A DNA stretch of 64,000 nt, taken from positions 53,457,973 through 53,521,972 of the forward strand of contig NC_069123.1 in NCBI RefSeq assembly GCF_026914265.1. The letters run 5' to 3'. Within the stretch, counting starts at the first letter, position 1. Every line of letters begins with the position of its first letter. This DNA is from Mya arenaria (Eukaryota; Mollusca; Bivalvia; Myida; Myidae). The translations under genes were made by a program, and so were the position numbers. Shown piece after piece: positions 35,235 through 47,504 of this stretch. The notes below the pieces were generated by a model, which saw only the letters and a program-made list of their open reading frames with translations, did no database searches and had not been told where the DNA came from.

Positions 35235-35636
35235 CAGTCATTCCAGAAATTTATGCTGTTTTTTTTTTATAAAATTGATGTCTTCAATATATTTCTTTGT
35301 ATATATATATATATATATGTATGTTACAGACACCCAACTTGTGCTTGAAGATGAAGCATGTGGCACAAACTGGCACATGCATGTGCAAAATGATGCCTCT
35401 CTGCTGTTTTAATAAATAAATGGGCAATTTAATTGTTAAAAGGTAGCAAAACACCCTGTCGCAAACAATACGGGTTCAATTTAAACGAACCTCAAAATCA
35501 TATTCATGCTTTGATTCAACAAAAATAATGTGGAACCGTTGACGCAGACTTTTGACAATAAGTAATGATATCTAAAGCAGAAATCAAGCGAGAAAAATAA
35601 TTTGTATGTTTAATTTTCGTATGTCTCAAAAAAACC

Positions 35637-37714
35637 GTTAACATCCGTTACCCATCTTTGATATTATATCTATATAATATTTGCATATTTCTTTAATGAT
35701 CATTGTTACTTGTCTAGAAAAGTGTTCAGGTTCATACACGTAAGTATTGCTTTTTACTAGTCTATTTTTAAACATAAGTATGCATTGTAATAAAATATCT
35801 GGATGATTATTTGATAAACTGCTTATTTATTGATGCATATTCCTAGTTATCCAATTTGGCTTATAGCGTATACTAATTCGGACATAACTAGAAGTTCGGA
35901 TAACAATAACTCTTTCAGTAACGGAAGATATTTTTGGATACGGCAAACATTTTCTTGATGCTTATGAAAAGCATAACCAATAAAATTTAAATGTCTTTAA
36001 TTATTTGTTATTTTAAAATGTTAAACGTATGTTATAGCATTACATTAGAAAGATTAAATCAACTAACCTAGCTATACTTAAGCAATGGTAACGAAAGTTA
36101 ATAAGTGTAAAAAGACACAAGAAAAAGTTGTTCCTTTGATCATTGTTGCAAACCATAGCAGCCTGCAAAGATGTTTACACATGTATAGTAAAATAGAAAA
36201 TATTTATTTAGTAGCTTAACCTTCTTGAATCATGAAAAATAGAGTTAATCTAAAACACTTTTGGTAACGGAAGTTAACAAGTCTCTATGTTTTTCTTTCT
36301 TCAGAATGCCGCAGTCAAGGGGTGAAATCCAGCGAAGATACAGAGAAAAGATGAACAAGGAGTCGAGTGCCTTCATGAAGAAGGATAGAGAACGGAAGCA
36401 GACGGACTATGTAACAGAACTGTCAGAAACTAAAGCCAAAAAGAGAAGAGTGTGGCAATTATTGAGTGCAACTATGTTGTATGAAGTATGGTGATTTAGA
36501 CATAAAATGACTTTGAAAGTGTTGATTATATGAACTCGTGTTCATGTTTTATAAAGTATGGTGATTCAGACACTCAATTATTTTGTGTTGATTAGATAAA
36601 GTTTTGTTTAAGGAAAAATATACTTTAAAGCTCCAATTGCTTATAAAATAATTACATTGTATGTATAGAACCATTACATGCATTTTCCAAGGAAACAAAA
36701 GCTTTATTTAAGTAAAGACATCAGTGTTTTACGTAGTCAAATACATGCTCGGTATGAGCCAATTGGATTGTCCAAAATAAAGTAAATCGTTATTTAGAAC
36801 AAAAAACAACACCTTTTTGTTCAAAAGATTAAAGGTTTGTGTTCTGCAAAGGAAGTTGCATGTAAATTTATTAAACATTTAGACAGGTGGTTCTCAATTG
36901 ATACATTTCTGATAATTTACATATAAGCTCTATGCAAACAATTACTGTTAACCCCTTTGATGCCATTTAAAGCCCTTACAGTATATTATTTGCCCATTGC
37001 TTACGTTTATGTAATAAGCAAATCACAAGGTTTGCAAAATGATTTAAAATCCGTTACTTCATTTTGTAACTTGATATGCTATCGCAAAAAGACAACAAAG
37101 ACATAAATTCTTAACTCTGTAGTAGTATGAGTTTTGGCAGCTAATCAGTCATCTTTCTTTAGGAGAATGTGTGAAAAATATGGAATGAACATGAATGTAT
37201 ATATATATAGTCAAAAGTAAACATCAAACTTATTGTATCTGTTCACCACGATGTTGTGAAGTTCCAATATGTATCAGCTTTTCTTTTCTGAGTAGTTGTT
37301 GTTTCGGCATAATTCTAGTCTTTTTCACATCTTTTTCAAATGGGTTTGCCTTTAAATTGTTTTTTCAATTGCAAAAACAGTTGTTTGTTCAAAGCTGTTA
37401 AACCATGTTAACATCCGTTACTTTTCACAAATTATTTGAAACATACAGAAATCATATTATATCAGGTGAATATCATGTAAAATTTACTTTACATTGGCAT
37501 ATACTAATCAAGCTCAAGCATCAAATGAACTGTTGTTTAGTTGTACACTGTAAGTTGTTTGTGTTGTCTCTGTTACAAAGCCGTTAATTATTGTTGCCAA
37601 GTCAGTCAACCTACTATTAATTCATTTTAACAGTTACGCAATAGCTTAGCTGTGAACTGGGTATTTTTGTCTGTGTACATGTTTGTATATGACACTTAAT
37701 CTAACATCCGTTAC
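35637..37714. promoter_or_regulatory. Cluster of seven TAACGG/CCGTTA words
   Basis: GTTAACATCCGTTAC occurs identically at 35637 and 37407; TAACATCCGTTAC at 37702; ATCCGTTAC at 37049; and the reverse form GTAACG(G/A)AAG(T) at 35918, 36087 and 36263. TAACGG is the Myb recognition core (YAACKG). Alternatively these are subterminal binding sites of a DNA transposon surrounding the small basic gene at 36306. Confidence 0.5.
36306..36494 (+). CDS. Small basic-domain protein exon (MPxSRxEIQRxYREK type)
   Basis: After a good acceptor (TTTCTTCAG, 36304), ATG opens a 62-codon frame beginning MPQSRGEIQRRYREKMNKES, then FMKKDRERKQTDYVTELSE. I recall many uncharacterised mollusc and other invertebrate proteins that start with this kind of basic module (M-P-x-S/T-x-A/G-E-x-x-x-x-Y/F-R-E/A-R), usually followed by a longer chain. 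Here the frame stops after KKRRVWQLLSATMLYEVW. No upstream exon is assigned because the ATG lies 2 nt inside the exon, so any earlier exon is untranslated. Function unknown; probably nucleic-acid binding. It could be a transposon-linked frame or a decaying copy. Confidence 0.45.
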   Translation: MPQSRGEIQRRYREKMNKESSAFMKKDRERKQTDYVTELSETKAKKRRVWQLLSATMLYEVW

Positions 37715-38071
37715 ATTGAAACTGCATCGGTTATCTTTGAACAGCCGCATTTTGTTTGGCCGACATAATAAGAAGACACAACTTTTAAACTAGTTACCTG
37801 AGAACACGTATATTGCAAATTTATTATTACGGGTGATTTTTGAAAACATCAATTTCACTTCATTTTTTCAATCTTAAAATCATTATAACAGCATACATTT
37901 CTGGAATGTGCGACATACGCCTAAGGAAATAACTTTTTTGACAGATGAGGTATGAAAATATTTGTTACTGCTTATCAAAGACTATGCTATATTCTGCTTT
38001 CTGGTTTGTGCGTACAATATTTTATTATTATATTATTTGCTTGTATTCTAATAATCCCGCAAAATATATTG

Positions 38072-38402
38072 GGCCTAAAAAAAAATGTTTGGTTAGGGTT
38101 ACATCCTTTTCAAAAATAGGTAGGGTAGGTAGGCTTTTATTTTTTTTTTATTTTTTTTTTATTAGGCTTTATTTAAGAATGTCATTTTCATCATTGGAGA
38201 ATGGTGTTAAAGTTATCTTCTATATAAGCAATTAAGGTTTTAAACTACATATTGAAAAGCAAAAAAAAAAAATTTTTTTTTTTTTTTTTTTTTTTTTAGT
38301 TTTTCATTTTTTTTTTCAAACTGACTATAAAAACGTTAGGGTCGGCGCCTATTCCGTAGGTAGGGTCGGGTAACCCGAACCAAATGTATTTTTTTTTAGG
38401 CC
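38072..38402 (+). mobile_element. GGCC-MITE copy D, full length (331 bp)
   Basis: It starts GGCCTAAAAAAAAATGTTTG and ends CCAAATGTATTTTTTTTTAG-GCC; TTG flanks both ends (38069-38071, 38403-38405). Inside are ATAGGTAGGGTAGGTAGGC, TCATCATTGGAGAATGGTG, an A-run facing a T-run, and GTTAGGGTCGGCGCC. It serves as the reference copy. Confidence 0.88.
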
Positions 38403-39542
38403 TTGGCCAAAATTTCAGCGTTGTATCGTTCTACTAAATTCTGAAGATAATGATGGCACTGAGCTCAATCGTCCTTCAATTTTTAAAGGAAACGGATCTA
38501 AAGCTAAATCTTACCCTGACCTTAAACTTTGACCCACTGATCTCAAAATCAATAGGGTCCACCTGATGGTCACTACCAACCTGCCTACTAAGTTTCAGCG
38601 GAAAACCATCTCCAGGACGGACAGGCGTTTCGATAACTATATATTATCATATGTGCCGTCCTTCGGAAGGCATAACGTTGTTTTTTTTTTTTACTTTCAA
38701 TTGTAAAAAACGAAAAACGAAAAGACGGTATATACACGGACATAACAATAAACCAATTTTATTTAAGACCATATGTACATAGTTAAAATGCAACAATAAC
38801 TAAAATAAGTACAATATGCAAAAATAGTTTAATGCTATGATAAACATAGTGATACTCTTGCTGTCATTGCTTCAAAGTTCTAGATTTTATATAATGCATT
38901 CTTCATTTATGTGATCAACCACATATGTGGGTTTACGTAATTAACCAGATTCATATAGATCTGACAAGTATAATTTGTAGCTATACAAAGTACATATCAT
39001 TATGTAGAGCTAGTCCATTTAAACAGCCGCTTCAGAGTCTTTGACGATTTTTGATTTTGCGTTTAGGGAAAAAGCTGAATATCAAAATGTTAAAAAAATT
39101 ACCTAAACGCGCATTATTGTGGCTAATTACTGTAGAGCTATCTAAACAGTCTTTGAAGCAATTGCAGCAAAAGTATCAGAACGATTTGTTAAATTATGTC
39201 AAAGTTATTTTACTAGAACTGTCTATACAGTCATCCAAATTTTAAGTAAAACCGTAAACTGAGGAGATTATTTAAAAGTTTCAAAAAGTATCTAAACTCA
39301 TTTCGGGTATAACACAACGTTGTGTGTTTGTCCAAGGGAAAGCACTTTTTATTAGTGGGACATCCTTCAGCACATAATTATTTCCCTTATTTTTGAATTT
39401 GTCATTTTAAATAAAATTTTATTCATGTGTATATCAAAGGAAAACTATTTATAAGAATGCATGGCTACATATATATATATGTAAAACAAGCCCAGAGATG
39501 ACTCAAATACATGTTAATAGTTTAGTTAGAGTTGGCACTTAG

Positions 39543-39697
39543 CATATCAGATAGCAAGTGTTATTTATTTTCTCATATCAAATAGCAAGTGTTATTTATT
39601 TTCTCATAACAAATAGCAAGTATTATTTATTTTCTCATATCAAATAGCAAGTGTTATTTATGTTCTCATATCAAATAGCAAGTGTTATTTATTTTCG
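39543..39697 (+). repeat. 31-bp minisatellite, 5 copies
   Basis: CATATCAAATAGCAAGTGTT starts recur at 39543, 39574, 39605, 39636 and 39667, an exact 31-bp period with one or two changes per unit. It ends about 290 bp before the start codon of the C2H2 gene, in its likely promoter or 5' region. Confidence 0.9.
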
Positions 39698-39989
39698 CTA
39701 AACCTGGGTCTTACTCTGACATTGTATACCTAGCTACAGGTCTTGCGAAAATATCAAATAGGGACAACACAATAGATTTTTGGGGACAAATGTTTCTATA
39801 TTTTTCCTCAAATCAAATTGTGTATGAAAATCCTAATTGGTTGATCAACCCATGACTAGTATACATGTAATTGTTGTTACAGTCGTGGTTTATAGAAAAC
39901 GATAAAAAAATGTGTTTCTATGGAGACGATATTTAATCTTTAATTGCCGACCTTTATTCTATGTACTAAACTTAAGGTAATTTGGCAAA

Positions 39990-42920
39990 ATGCAAAACTA
40001 CAGCAACGAGGTTTCCGAGTTGTTAAAAGTTGTAAGTCATGTTTGTTTACCTATTTTTATGACTTATATAATTTAAATAAACTAGAATAAGGTTTTTGTA
40101 TATTGAAATACAGGGTTTGGGTTCATCAATATTATAAATTTTACGGAGCTAAATTTGATGTTATAAGAGCATATATGTTGGTTCGATAAGAAGTAGTACT
40201 GGTACTCAAGTATGCTCCAATCTTTTGTCAACTAACTTATCAAGAACAAGATTTACGTTCATATTTTTCGTAGGAATTACTGTTTTGATATCTTCCTTTT
40301 GTTAAAACTGCAGGGAAAAATCTAACAAGATTTTTTTTCATTATTTTCCAGTGTTCGCTTTTAAAGGCTAAGAAGTTAGAAGTAGCGGTTATAATTACGT
40401 GTCCAGACAGTGAAGAAAGCATCTTTGTTGGGACTGATTTGGGAAGAGCATTTCTTGAAACAAGAAGTGATGTTGCAAGTGAATTCCACGTTTATTGTAA
40501 GTGTCCATGTATCTACTTATAATTGTAATAATTGATTCAATGCATTACTGAAACAAATCACTAGCCAAAGCAGTTAAATGTATTTAATATGGCATTAATT
40601 TTATGAAGTTATAAAAAGGTGTTTATCAGGTGTTTACGTTTGTTGCACGCTTGGTATTTTAATGTTACCCCTAAAAAACACTAGTTTTCTTTCCTTTTAT
40701 TCAGGTCAAATAGTCAATGCGCGTGAGGTTCCCAATGTTGACATCGACGAGATTCATCAAACACATAATGACATTAACAGTGATGTTCCCAAATGTAATT
40801 TCTTCGGCGTTATTGAGAACCACACCGAACGCAATGTAAATGTAGCGGTTTGTTCTAACAGTGAGGAGTTTGATGCTGAAAAAGAAATAGTTGAAATGGA
40901 TACAGCAGACGCCAATTCTGCAGTTCAATATCTTAAAGAGGACGGCGATCTAAAGGCTATGCAGAATAATGATTATAAGGCTGATGGAACTGTCTACAAA
41001 GAAGAACACAGTTTCAAAGGGAATAGCATTTCCGACACCAGTTTAAACATTGTTGAAAACTCGGACACAAATAGGGGACACAAGAGAACAATCCGACGGA
41101 ATGTAATAGTCAGTGATACTACTTTGAAATATGCTTTTTCTGACGATAAAGGAAATGAAGTCACTGGAACGTTTATTGACATGGTACGGATATCTAGAAA
41201 ACATGGGAAAACACTTCATAGTTGCAATCTTTGCAAAGCAAGTATGGATGACAAAGCCGTTACAGAGACACACTTGCAAAAACATCTAGTGATTAAGTGC
41301 TTAAATTGCCCAATCCAGTTTACAAACTACAAAAAGCTTGTACTACATTTAAGAGAACACATAAGACGTCCGTATATGTGTGATATTTGCTATAAAAACT
41401 TCTGGGACAAACAAGAAAAAGAATGGCATGAAACTCTTCATTCGGACAAGTTATTATGCTCGGTAAAATATATCTAGTATATCTATAATGACATTACAGT
41501 TGTCTGTCCACTTGTTCACTTGTAGTAATATGAGTGTTGCTGGATTTTAATTGATCATTTTTTCAGGTATGCAGCGCAGAATTTGACGACCTGTTGAAGT
41601 ATAAATCTCACATACGAAACTCCCATTTGCCAAGAAAACATAAATGCCAGGTATGGCTATTTTGATACATGTATATCGAATAATATCATTCTTTGTACAT
41701 TTGTGTCTCTTGTTCAGTGGCCTTAGCCTGCCTGTCTAATCAGGATTTATATTTTGAATACTGGTTTTCTCCCTGTAGTTTTCATTGTATTATTCAAACG
41801 TTTGATCGAGTTTGTAATTCAGAAGCTTCAATTATGTACTTGTATTATAGTATACAGCATAGACATTGTCGAAATTAAAACGATTGATATAATTGATTAT
41901 TAAAAACGTATTTAACAAATTGTATAAACCAATAAGTATTTTTTTCAGTTTTGTCCGTGTTCATTTTCGCAAACAAAGAATTTGAGATTCCATGAAAAGT
42001 GGAGTCATAGTGAAAAACAATTTCGTTGCGACAAATGCGAGTGTAAATTCTACACAAACTACCAGCTGAAAAAGCACACGGAAAAGAAGCATGTGGATAC
42101 ACGTGGCACATGGGCATGCGAGGTGTGTCAGAAAGTATTCAACGACAAAAGGTACCTCAGTAATCACATGCGAATTCACACAGATCCTCAGATTTGTGAA
42201 GTGTGTGGAAAGGCCTTCAATTGTAGGGGACAGCTGAAGCAGCATCTTGATACAGTCCATGTTGATGACCCGCCTTTTAAGTGTGAGATTTGTGAACAGG
42301 CTTTTCACTTATCTTCTCGCCTTAAGAGGCACATGCGCACTATTCACGGACCGGAAGATCTTAGGAAGGAGTTTACATGCTCCTTTTGTGGAAAAGTGTT
42401 CAAGACAAGTGGCTCTTTGAAAAGCCACGTCAACGTACATACATGTGGCAAGGTTTTCAAATGCGAACGATGTGATAAATCGTTTCTTAGACATTCTTCT
42501 TGGTATATACACAATCGAGCAGTACATTTTGAAAATTTTGAGGAAGGCAAAATTAAATCGTCGTGCAGATATTGCAAAGAAAAGTTCAAAAACTCGAACA
42601 GACTCTTTCAGCATATAAAGCAGAATCATTATGAACAAGACTTAGCCCATCCGCAACCATATATGCAAATGTGTTCTATTTGTTCAAAAGTTTTCCTGAA
42701 AGAACACTACAAGACACATATTAACATGCACAATGGCATAAAACCCCACAAGTGTTTAATATGTGATAAAGGTTTCACGGACCGAAGTAATTTACGTGGT
42801 CATTTGAAAGGTGTCCACAAAAATGGAGAATTTCCTTGTATTGTTTGTGCCTTAGTTTTTACAAACGGATACGACTTTAAAAAGCATGTCGATGAACACA
42901 CCGATGTAGTTACAGTTTAA
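39990..42920 (+). CDS. C2H2 zinc-finger protein, 15 fingers, with novel N-terminal module
   Basis: Five exons: 39990-40031, 40352-40496, 40705-41462, 41567-41650, 41949-42920. Phases agree (0, 1, 0, 0); 2001 nt, 666 aa. Residues 15-63, mostly the whole second exon, form a compact module (CSLLKAKKLEVAVIITCPDS..VGTDLGRAFL..EFHVYC) that I do not recognise; it is neither KRAB, BTB, ZAD nor SCAN. An acidic linker follows to about residue 230, then C2H2 fingers from about residue 236, for example CNLC..H..H, CDICYKNF, CEVCGKAF and CLICDKGF. Linkers are irregular; few are the TGEKP type, so the array resembles arthropod/mollusc multi-finger proteins rather than KZFPs. Likely a nuclear DNA-binding regulator; target unknown. 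It converges with the ASB13-like gene, the two stop codons 350 bp apart. Confidence 0.88.
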
Positions 42921-43269
42921 CGCATGTTATCGTATTATCCATATTATCTATATTGATTTTGCTTTGCTCGTCACGTTGTTTTTTTCGACTGTGCGCTGAC
43001 AGCCCCTTTCATTTAAAAAAGTTTGTGTAATGCTTGAACTAAATCTGAGTTTTGATACCCAAATCTGTTTTATTTTGTATGCAATTATTAAGGAATTAAT
43101 TGCTAAATAGTCTGTTAGTTTATTCCTGTAATTACCAATGCTTATGTCGAATTTCACAAAAATGGTCTTCTCCGATAGAAAACTAAACAAAGACTGGCTT
43201 TATAGCGCTTTTTTCAAAACAAATAATTAACAGTGAATACTAGCTTGTACATAAAGCTGTTGTCCATGT

Positions 43270-46200
43270 TCAAGTTATTATATGTGAATATTGAAGATAG
43301 TCTATTAAGGATAACGGTAACTGTAGTTTGTGCAAGTCTTGAATTCGCCCCGCGCCAACATGCCTTCGAACAATTTGCCTACACAAAAACTTTAGTTCTC
43401 TTGGCTGATCTGAAATTATAAAGTGCCATGGGTGTTTTCTATTGAGCAAGGCAAAACTAATATGGATTTCAGAAGAACGACGTAGAAAATACGTGATATA
43501 CGGTTATTTTTTTAGTAATACGGTATACTTTAGTGCACGTAATATTGGATAAAATGGCTCGTCTGTCGACGCGTACCAAAATGTATGAAAATATTGCCAA
43601 CACCAGACACTCGGAAATAATAGTATCTTACTTGGTTAAATCAGTATTTATTTCAGACGATAACACATTAAACTTGTGCGTTGAATCCGATAAATAACGA
43701 AACATATATAGTTGGTTTGAATTTGATGAAGAGCAATGCTTAACAATAAAATATTTTATACAGAATCGATAATTAAAAGAAACACAGGCTGAATGTGTTC
43801 GCTTACTTTCCCAGAAAGCCAATAACTGTTTTACTCTGCATGTAGCGCTAGGGACGACGTCGATTGCCCGCCGGTCATAGTTGTCCTTCATTGTGGGATC
43901 TGCTCCGAACATCAACAACAGTAGGGCAATGTTGTAATCTTGTTGGCGTGCGGCGGTGTGGAGAGGGGTACTTAGTATCTTGATGGAGTTCACATTGCAG
44001 CCTATAAAAAGCGATATAGTTCACATTGCAGCCTATAAAAAGCGATATGAGTCGGATAAACATAGGGACATTTTACCACGGTAATTCATTTCTGTTCTGG
44101 GCTTTATGACGATACGTTTTTGCCCAAATCACAACATACAGGTGGCATTTCAGAACATGCATTCATATCCACTAGAAAAACACCACAACTGATACAATAA
44201 TTCGTGCATACACTAGGCAAACACGAGACATCAACTGCAACCAGCATTCATTCGTAGTTCAACTAGGCACACATGAGGCATTCGTTACAGCAACCAGTAC
44301 AAACATTCGTGCATCCACTAGGCAAACACGAGTCATTCATTACCAAAACCAGTTAAATCAGTTGTGCATTCACTAGGCAAATAGGAGGCATTCATTACCA
44401 CAACCAGTATAAGCATTCGTAAATCCACTAGGCTAACACGGCACATTCACTTCAGCAACCAGTACAATCAATCGTGCATTCTCTAAGAAAATCGGTCTCC
44501 ATTACAACAACCAGCTAGTACAGTAAGTCCTACCTACCCTAGGCAAACAACAAAACCGATGCATCCATTCGAGTATCAACTAGGAAAACACGAGACGTAC
44601 ATAATAGGAAAACACGAGACGTACATAAGTATGACCAGTACACTCATTTGTATATCCACAACGCAGGCGGGACATTCACTTCAGCAACCAGTACACACAA
44701 TTGTGTATCCAATAGGCAAACAAGAACAATATAAGGCTAATTGTCAATCAGTAAATGAACATTACTTGTATGTTCAACCTACATCGTGTATTTGAAGTTT
44801 TAACCTATAGACATTTAAAAGTTTAACATAAATTAATAGAACAGTATTCAATATAATTATTTGAACCAAATATACCAGACATAATTCGTCGTCGATAATT
44901 CGTGTAAAGAAATACAGAAACCGTACCTGCTTTAAGCAAAACCTTCGCTGAGTTGATGCTGCCTTTGAACACAGCCGCGTGTAGAGGAGTTCCGAAATGA
45001 CAGTCGGTGTGGTTGAGGTTTGCACCCGCATCCACCAGCAAACTGGCACACTCCCATTTGTCTACAAGAAAGGAAACGCAGGGTGAATGTGGATCCAATG
45101 CTGATGATGGCAGTTTTGACAAAGGTAAGAGATGCCTTCCAGATCATATATAAGGACAAAGCGGAACCGTTTGAAATCCAGATTTAACCAAAAATCAGTA
45201 TTCAAACGTGCTAAACGGACAGTTCACGATTTCAAATCTTAGAAAGTAATTGTCGGACTAAATAGCAACGGTCCACTTGCCTCGCAAGACTGCCTCATGA
45301 AGCGGTGATGACAGCAATAGTTGCGGGTTCACATCAGCTCCGTTGGTAAGTAACATTTTTACACACTCGACGCTCCCGGACGAACATGCGTCACTAAGGG
45401 GCGTGGCTCCGTCGATGTTGCGTCCATTAACCTAGAACACAAATGTGACACATCATTTTTATTGAGGCTATCTCATGCGTTCCGTTTACTGGAAGGAGAC
45501 TACAAAAATACATAACCTTAAAGAAAAATGCTCAACGTACATGACTGTTATAAATGGACCGAGGTCGTTTTCACATACGTTAAAAGATTATAGTTTGATT
45601 GCCTATCAATGCAAATATGCCTATCAATCTAAAACAATTGACGTTCAATATGGGATTCTTCTAATCCATGAAGGATTTGCCATACAAAAACTAAAAAAAA
45701 TCCGTCCAGGTAAATAATTTGGACTAATATGCCTACATAGTAGATGCATTATGTATACCTGTGCTCCCGCATTTAAAAGCTGTTGAACGCACTCTATACT
45801 CCCCCGAAAACAGGCCTCGTGTAGGGGTTGGACCAGGTCGAAATTGGTCTCGTTCACTTGGTGACCCGCATGAATCAAATCATTAACGAGTGCAGCGTCC
45901 CCCTTTGCACATGCAGCGTGTAAAGGATAACGACCTGCAACAGAAGAATACTCTGAATAGACAGACTGAAGAGACATAGCATATTGATTTTTCAAATAGT
46001 TTCGATTGCACAACATTCCGTTTTGCACAAATCTATAATACTATACCTGTTCATAACATGTATATGAAGTGTGTTTGAGAGTCCTTTCGACTATCCGATT
46101 TAACAACTTGTCCGCAATACGATCACATAAGACAAAATAAGTTTAAATGTTATTGCCGCACGTATTAGTAGTTGACAGGCTTAAGAACTATGTATTAATG

Positions 46201-46288
46201 TATCTACTTTTGTTAGGGGTGTAAACTAGTTCAGAGCGACCATACAGATGTCTTAATTGGTTAAAAGAATACCTTCACGGTCATCCAT
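43270..46288 (-). CDS. ASB13: ASB13-like ankyrin-repeat, SOCS-box protein
   Basis: Six minus-strand exons: 46288-46273, 45934-45759, 45431-45281, 45061-44927, 44001-43807, 43409-43270. Phases agree (1, 0, 1, 1, 1); 813 nt, 270 aa (human ASB13 is 278). The start MDDREGRYPLHAACAKG leads into six ankyrin repeats, including RNIDGATPLSDACSSGSVEC and CHFGTPLHAAVFKGSINSAK, very close to ASB13. The last exon is a SOCS box: LKFLCRQIVRRHVGAGRI..LQLPLSLIDYLQY, with the BC-box L-C pair and a Cullin-box-like L-P-L-P/S. The family forms substrate receptors of Elongin B/C-Cullin5 ubiquitin ligases. The intron after exon 3 uses a GC donor (GAG|GCAAGT), required by phase. A possible polyadenylation signal lies at 43069-43074. 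Intron 4 holds a minisatellite and intron 2 a MITE. Confidence 0.9.
43988..44050. repeat. 31-bp tandem duplication spanning a splice acceptor
   Basis: GTTCACATTGCAGCCTATAA with the following 11 bases occurs twice in succession. It covers the polypyrimidine tract, the acceptor and the first bases of ASB13-like exon 5, so the intron carries a complete second copy of the acceptor 31 bp upstream. Confidence 0.85.
44170..44730. repeat. Diverged minisatellite, about 55-60-bp unit, about 9-10 copies
   Basis: The words CACTAGGCAAACACGAG, CATTCATTACC and CAACCAGTACA..CATTCGTGCAT recur in order through intron 4 of the ASB13-like gene. Divergence is moderate and some units are shortened. Confidence 0.8.
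45624..45726. mobile_element. TAGTC-ended MITE, 103-bp copy
   Basis: The interior reads GGGATTCTTCTAATCCATGA and AGGATTTGCCAT as in the other copies and ends AATAATTTGGACTA. ATATGCCTA flanks both sides (45615-45623 and 45727-45735), a perfect 9-bp duplication. It lies in intron 2 of the ASB13-like gene. Confidence 0.82.
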
Positions 46289-46319
46289 ATCCCTTCTTCT
46301 GTGAAGAGTCTTTAACTTT

Positions 46320-47460
46320 CGCGGGAAAGTTCAAACCGCAGAAGATGGTGGATTTGACATAGTGCTAAACAAATCCGGCCGTGGTTGTGTGCATCCAGGT
46401 CTTTTTATTCTATGGATGTTCTGTGCATGCGGGAACAGGGGTTTGCAAAATTAATCGTGTTTGTTGTTGATCTTTTTCAATTCAGTACACACCCTTCTCA
46501 TGAAAATTTGAGTGGTTTTGGCACAAGCATATCCAATTGACGTCTCGTATTTTAAAAGCTTATCTGTGTGCTCACATTAAATTATTAGAGTTCGAACAAT
46601 GTTCATTCTCATGAATACGTGACGCTGAAATCCCTAGACAGGGTAACAATACATTATTGGGTGTGTCACGTTATAGGTTCAATTATCGGGATCACTCCCT
46701 CGCCGACATTTTGTTTGTATTATGGAGAAATGATGGTAGATTGACGATTGATTTGTAACTCAATTCAATTCAATTCAATTCTATCATGTAATACAAACGT
46801 GCGGTACGGATTCGTACCCGATATATGTAACATTCTTTGCCAACTCGGCCTCCATTCTCTTATTAATAATGTTCTCATCAATCCTTCTTCGTTACCTACC
46901 AAGTTGTTGTGGAAAAGGATTCAATTGTTACTATAAATGGAATGGGGCTGAAACAAATTTCTAAAGACGTCATTTCCGAAATGACATTTAGTTTGCATAC
47001 AATTCGGCTACATTAACTGGCATAGTATAAAATAAAAACATATTTCTTCTAGATCGCTATTAATTTCACCTCGCGACATAACTTGTTGCCAACAGCAAAG
47101 CATAGAGTTTTTATATTCGGACTGTAACAATTTTTTCGGTAGTCAAACCATGTACCTGACATAGATTAGGCCTGATTTGTATACCTTTGTCAAGTCGCTT
47201 AGTGCCGTTACAAGTCCCGCTTTAAGGGGAACGCATTTTACAGAACCCTAGTTTGATTGTTGCGTTGTGCTACTATCTGCAGTGTGTGTATTTTTTTAAC
47301 TCGCTGTTGTGTGCACGTCTTCAGCCGATGGAACCTGGAAATAGTCAAACAATGGCAGCCTTTCATTCTTTACAAAATTCTGGCACTGTGTGACATTCAG
47401 ATTTCATTTATCGCGGCTCTAATGGTGTAATTTTTCCTCTTTGCATCGAATTTCAAATTT
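46320..47460. other. Upstream flank of the ASB13-like gene
   Basis: Probable promoter and 5' flank of the minus-strand gene. A CAATT microsatellite lies at 46759-46783. No further coding content was recognised. Confidence 0.4.
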
Positions 47461-47504
47461 AGGTCACGCTGGTGGACGTGGCAGGATCAGGTCATACTGC
47501 AACC

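Noticed and set aside
35119-35412. Open frames of 71-97 codons
   Set aside because: They translate the CA and TA microsatellites (HTHTHT, IYIYIY) and are artefacts.
37195-37401. 68-codon plus-strand frame
   Set aside because: Hydrophobic, T-rich translation without start context or homology. Likely chance.
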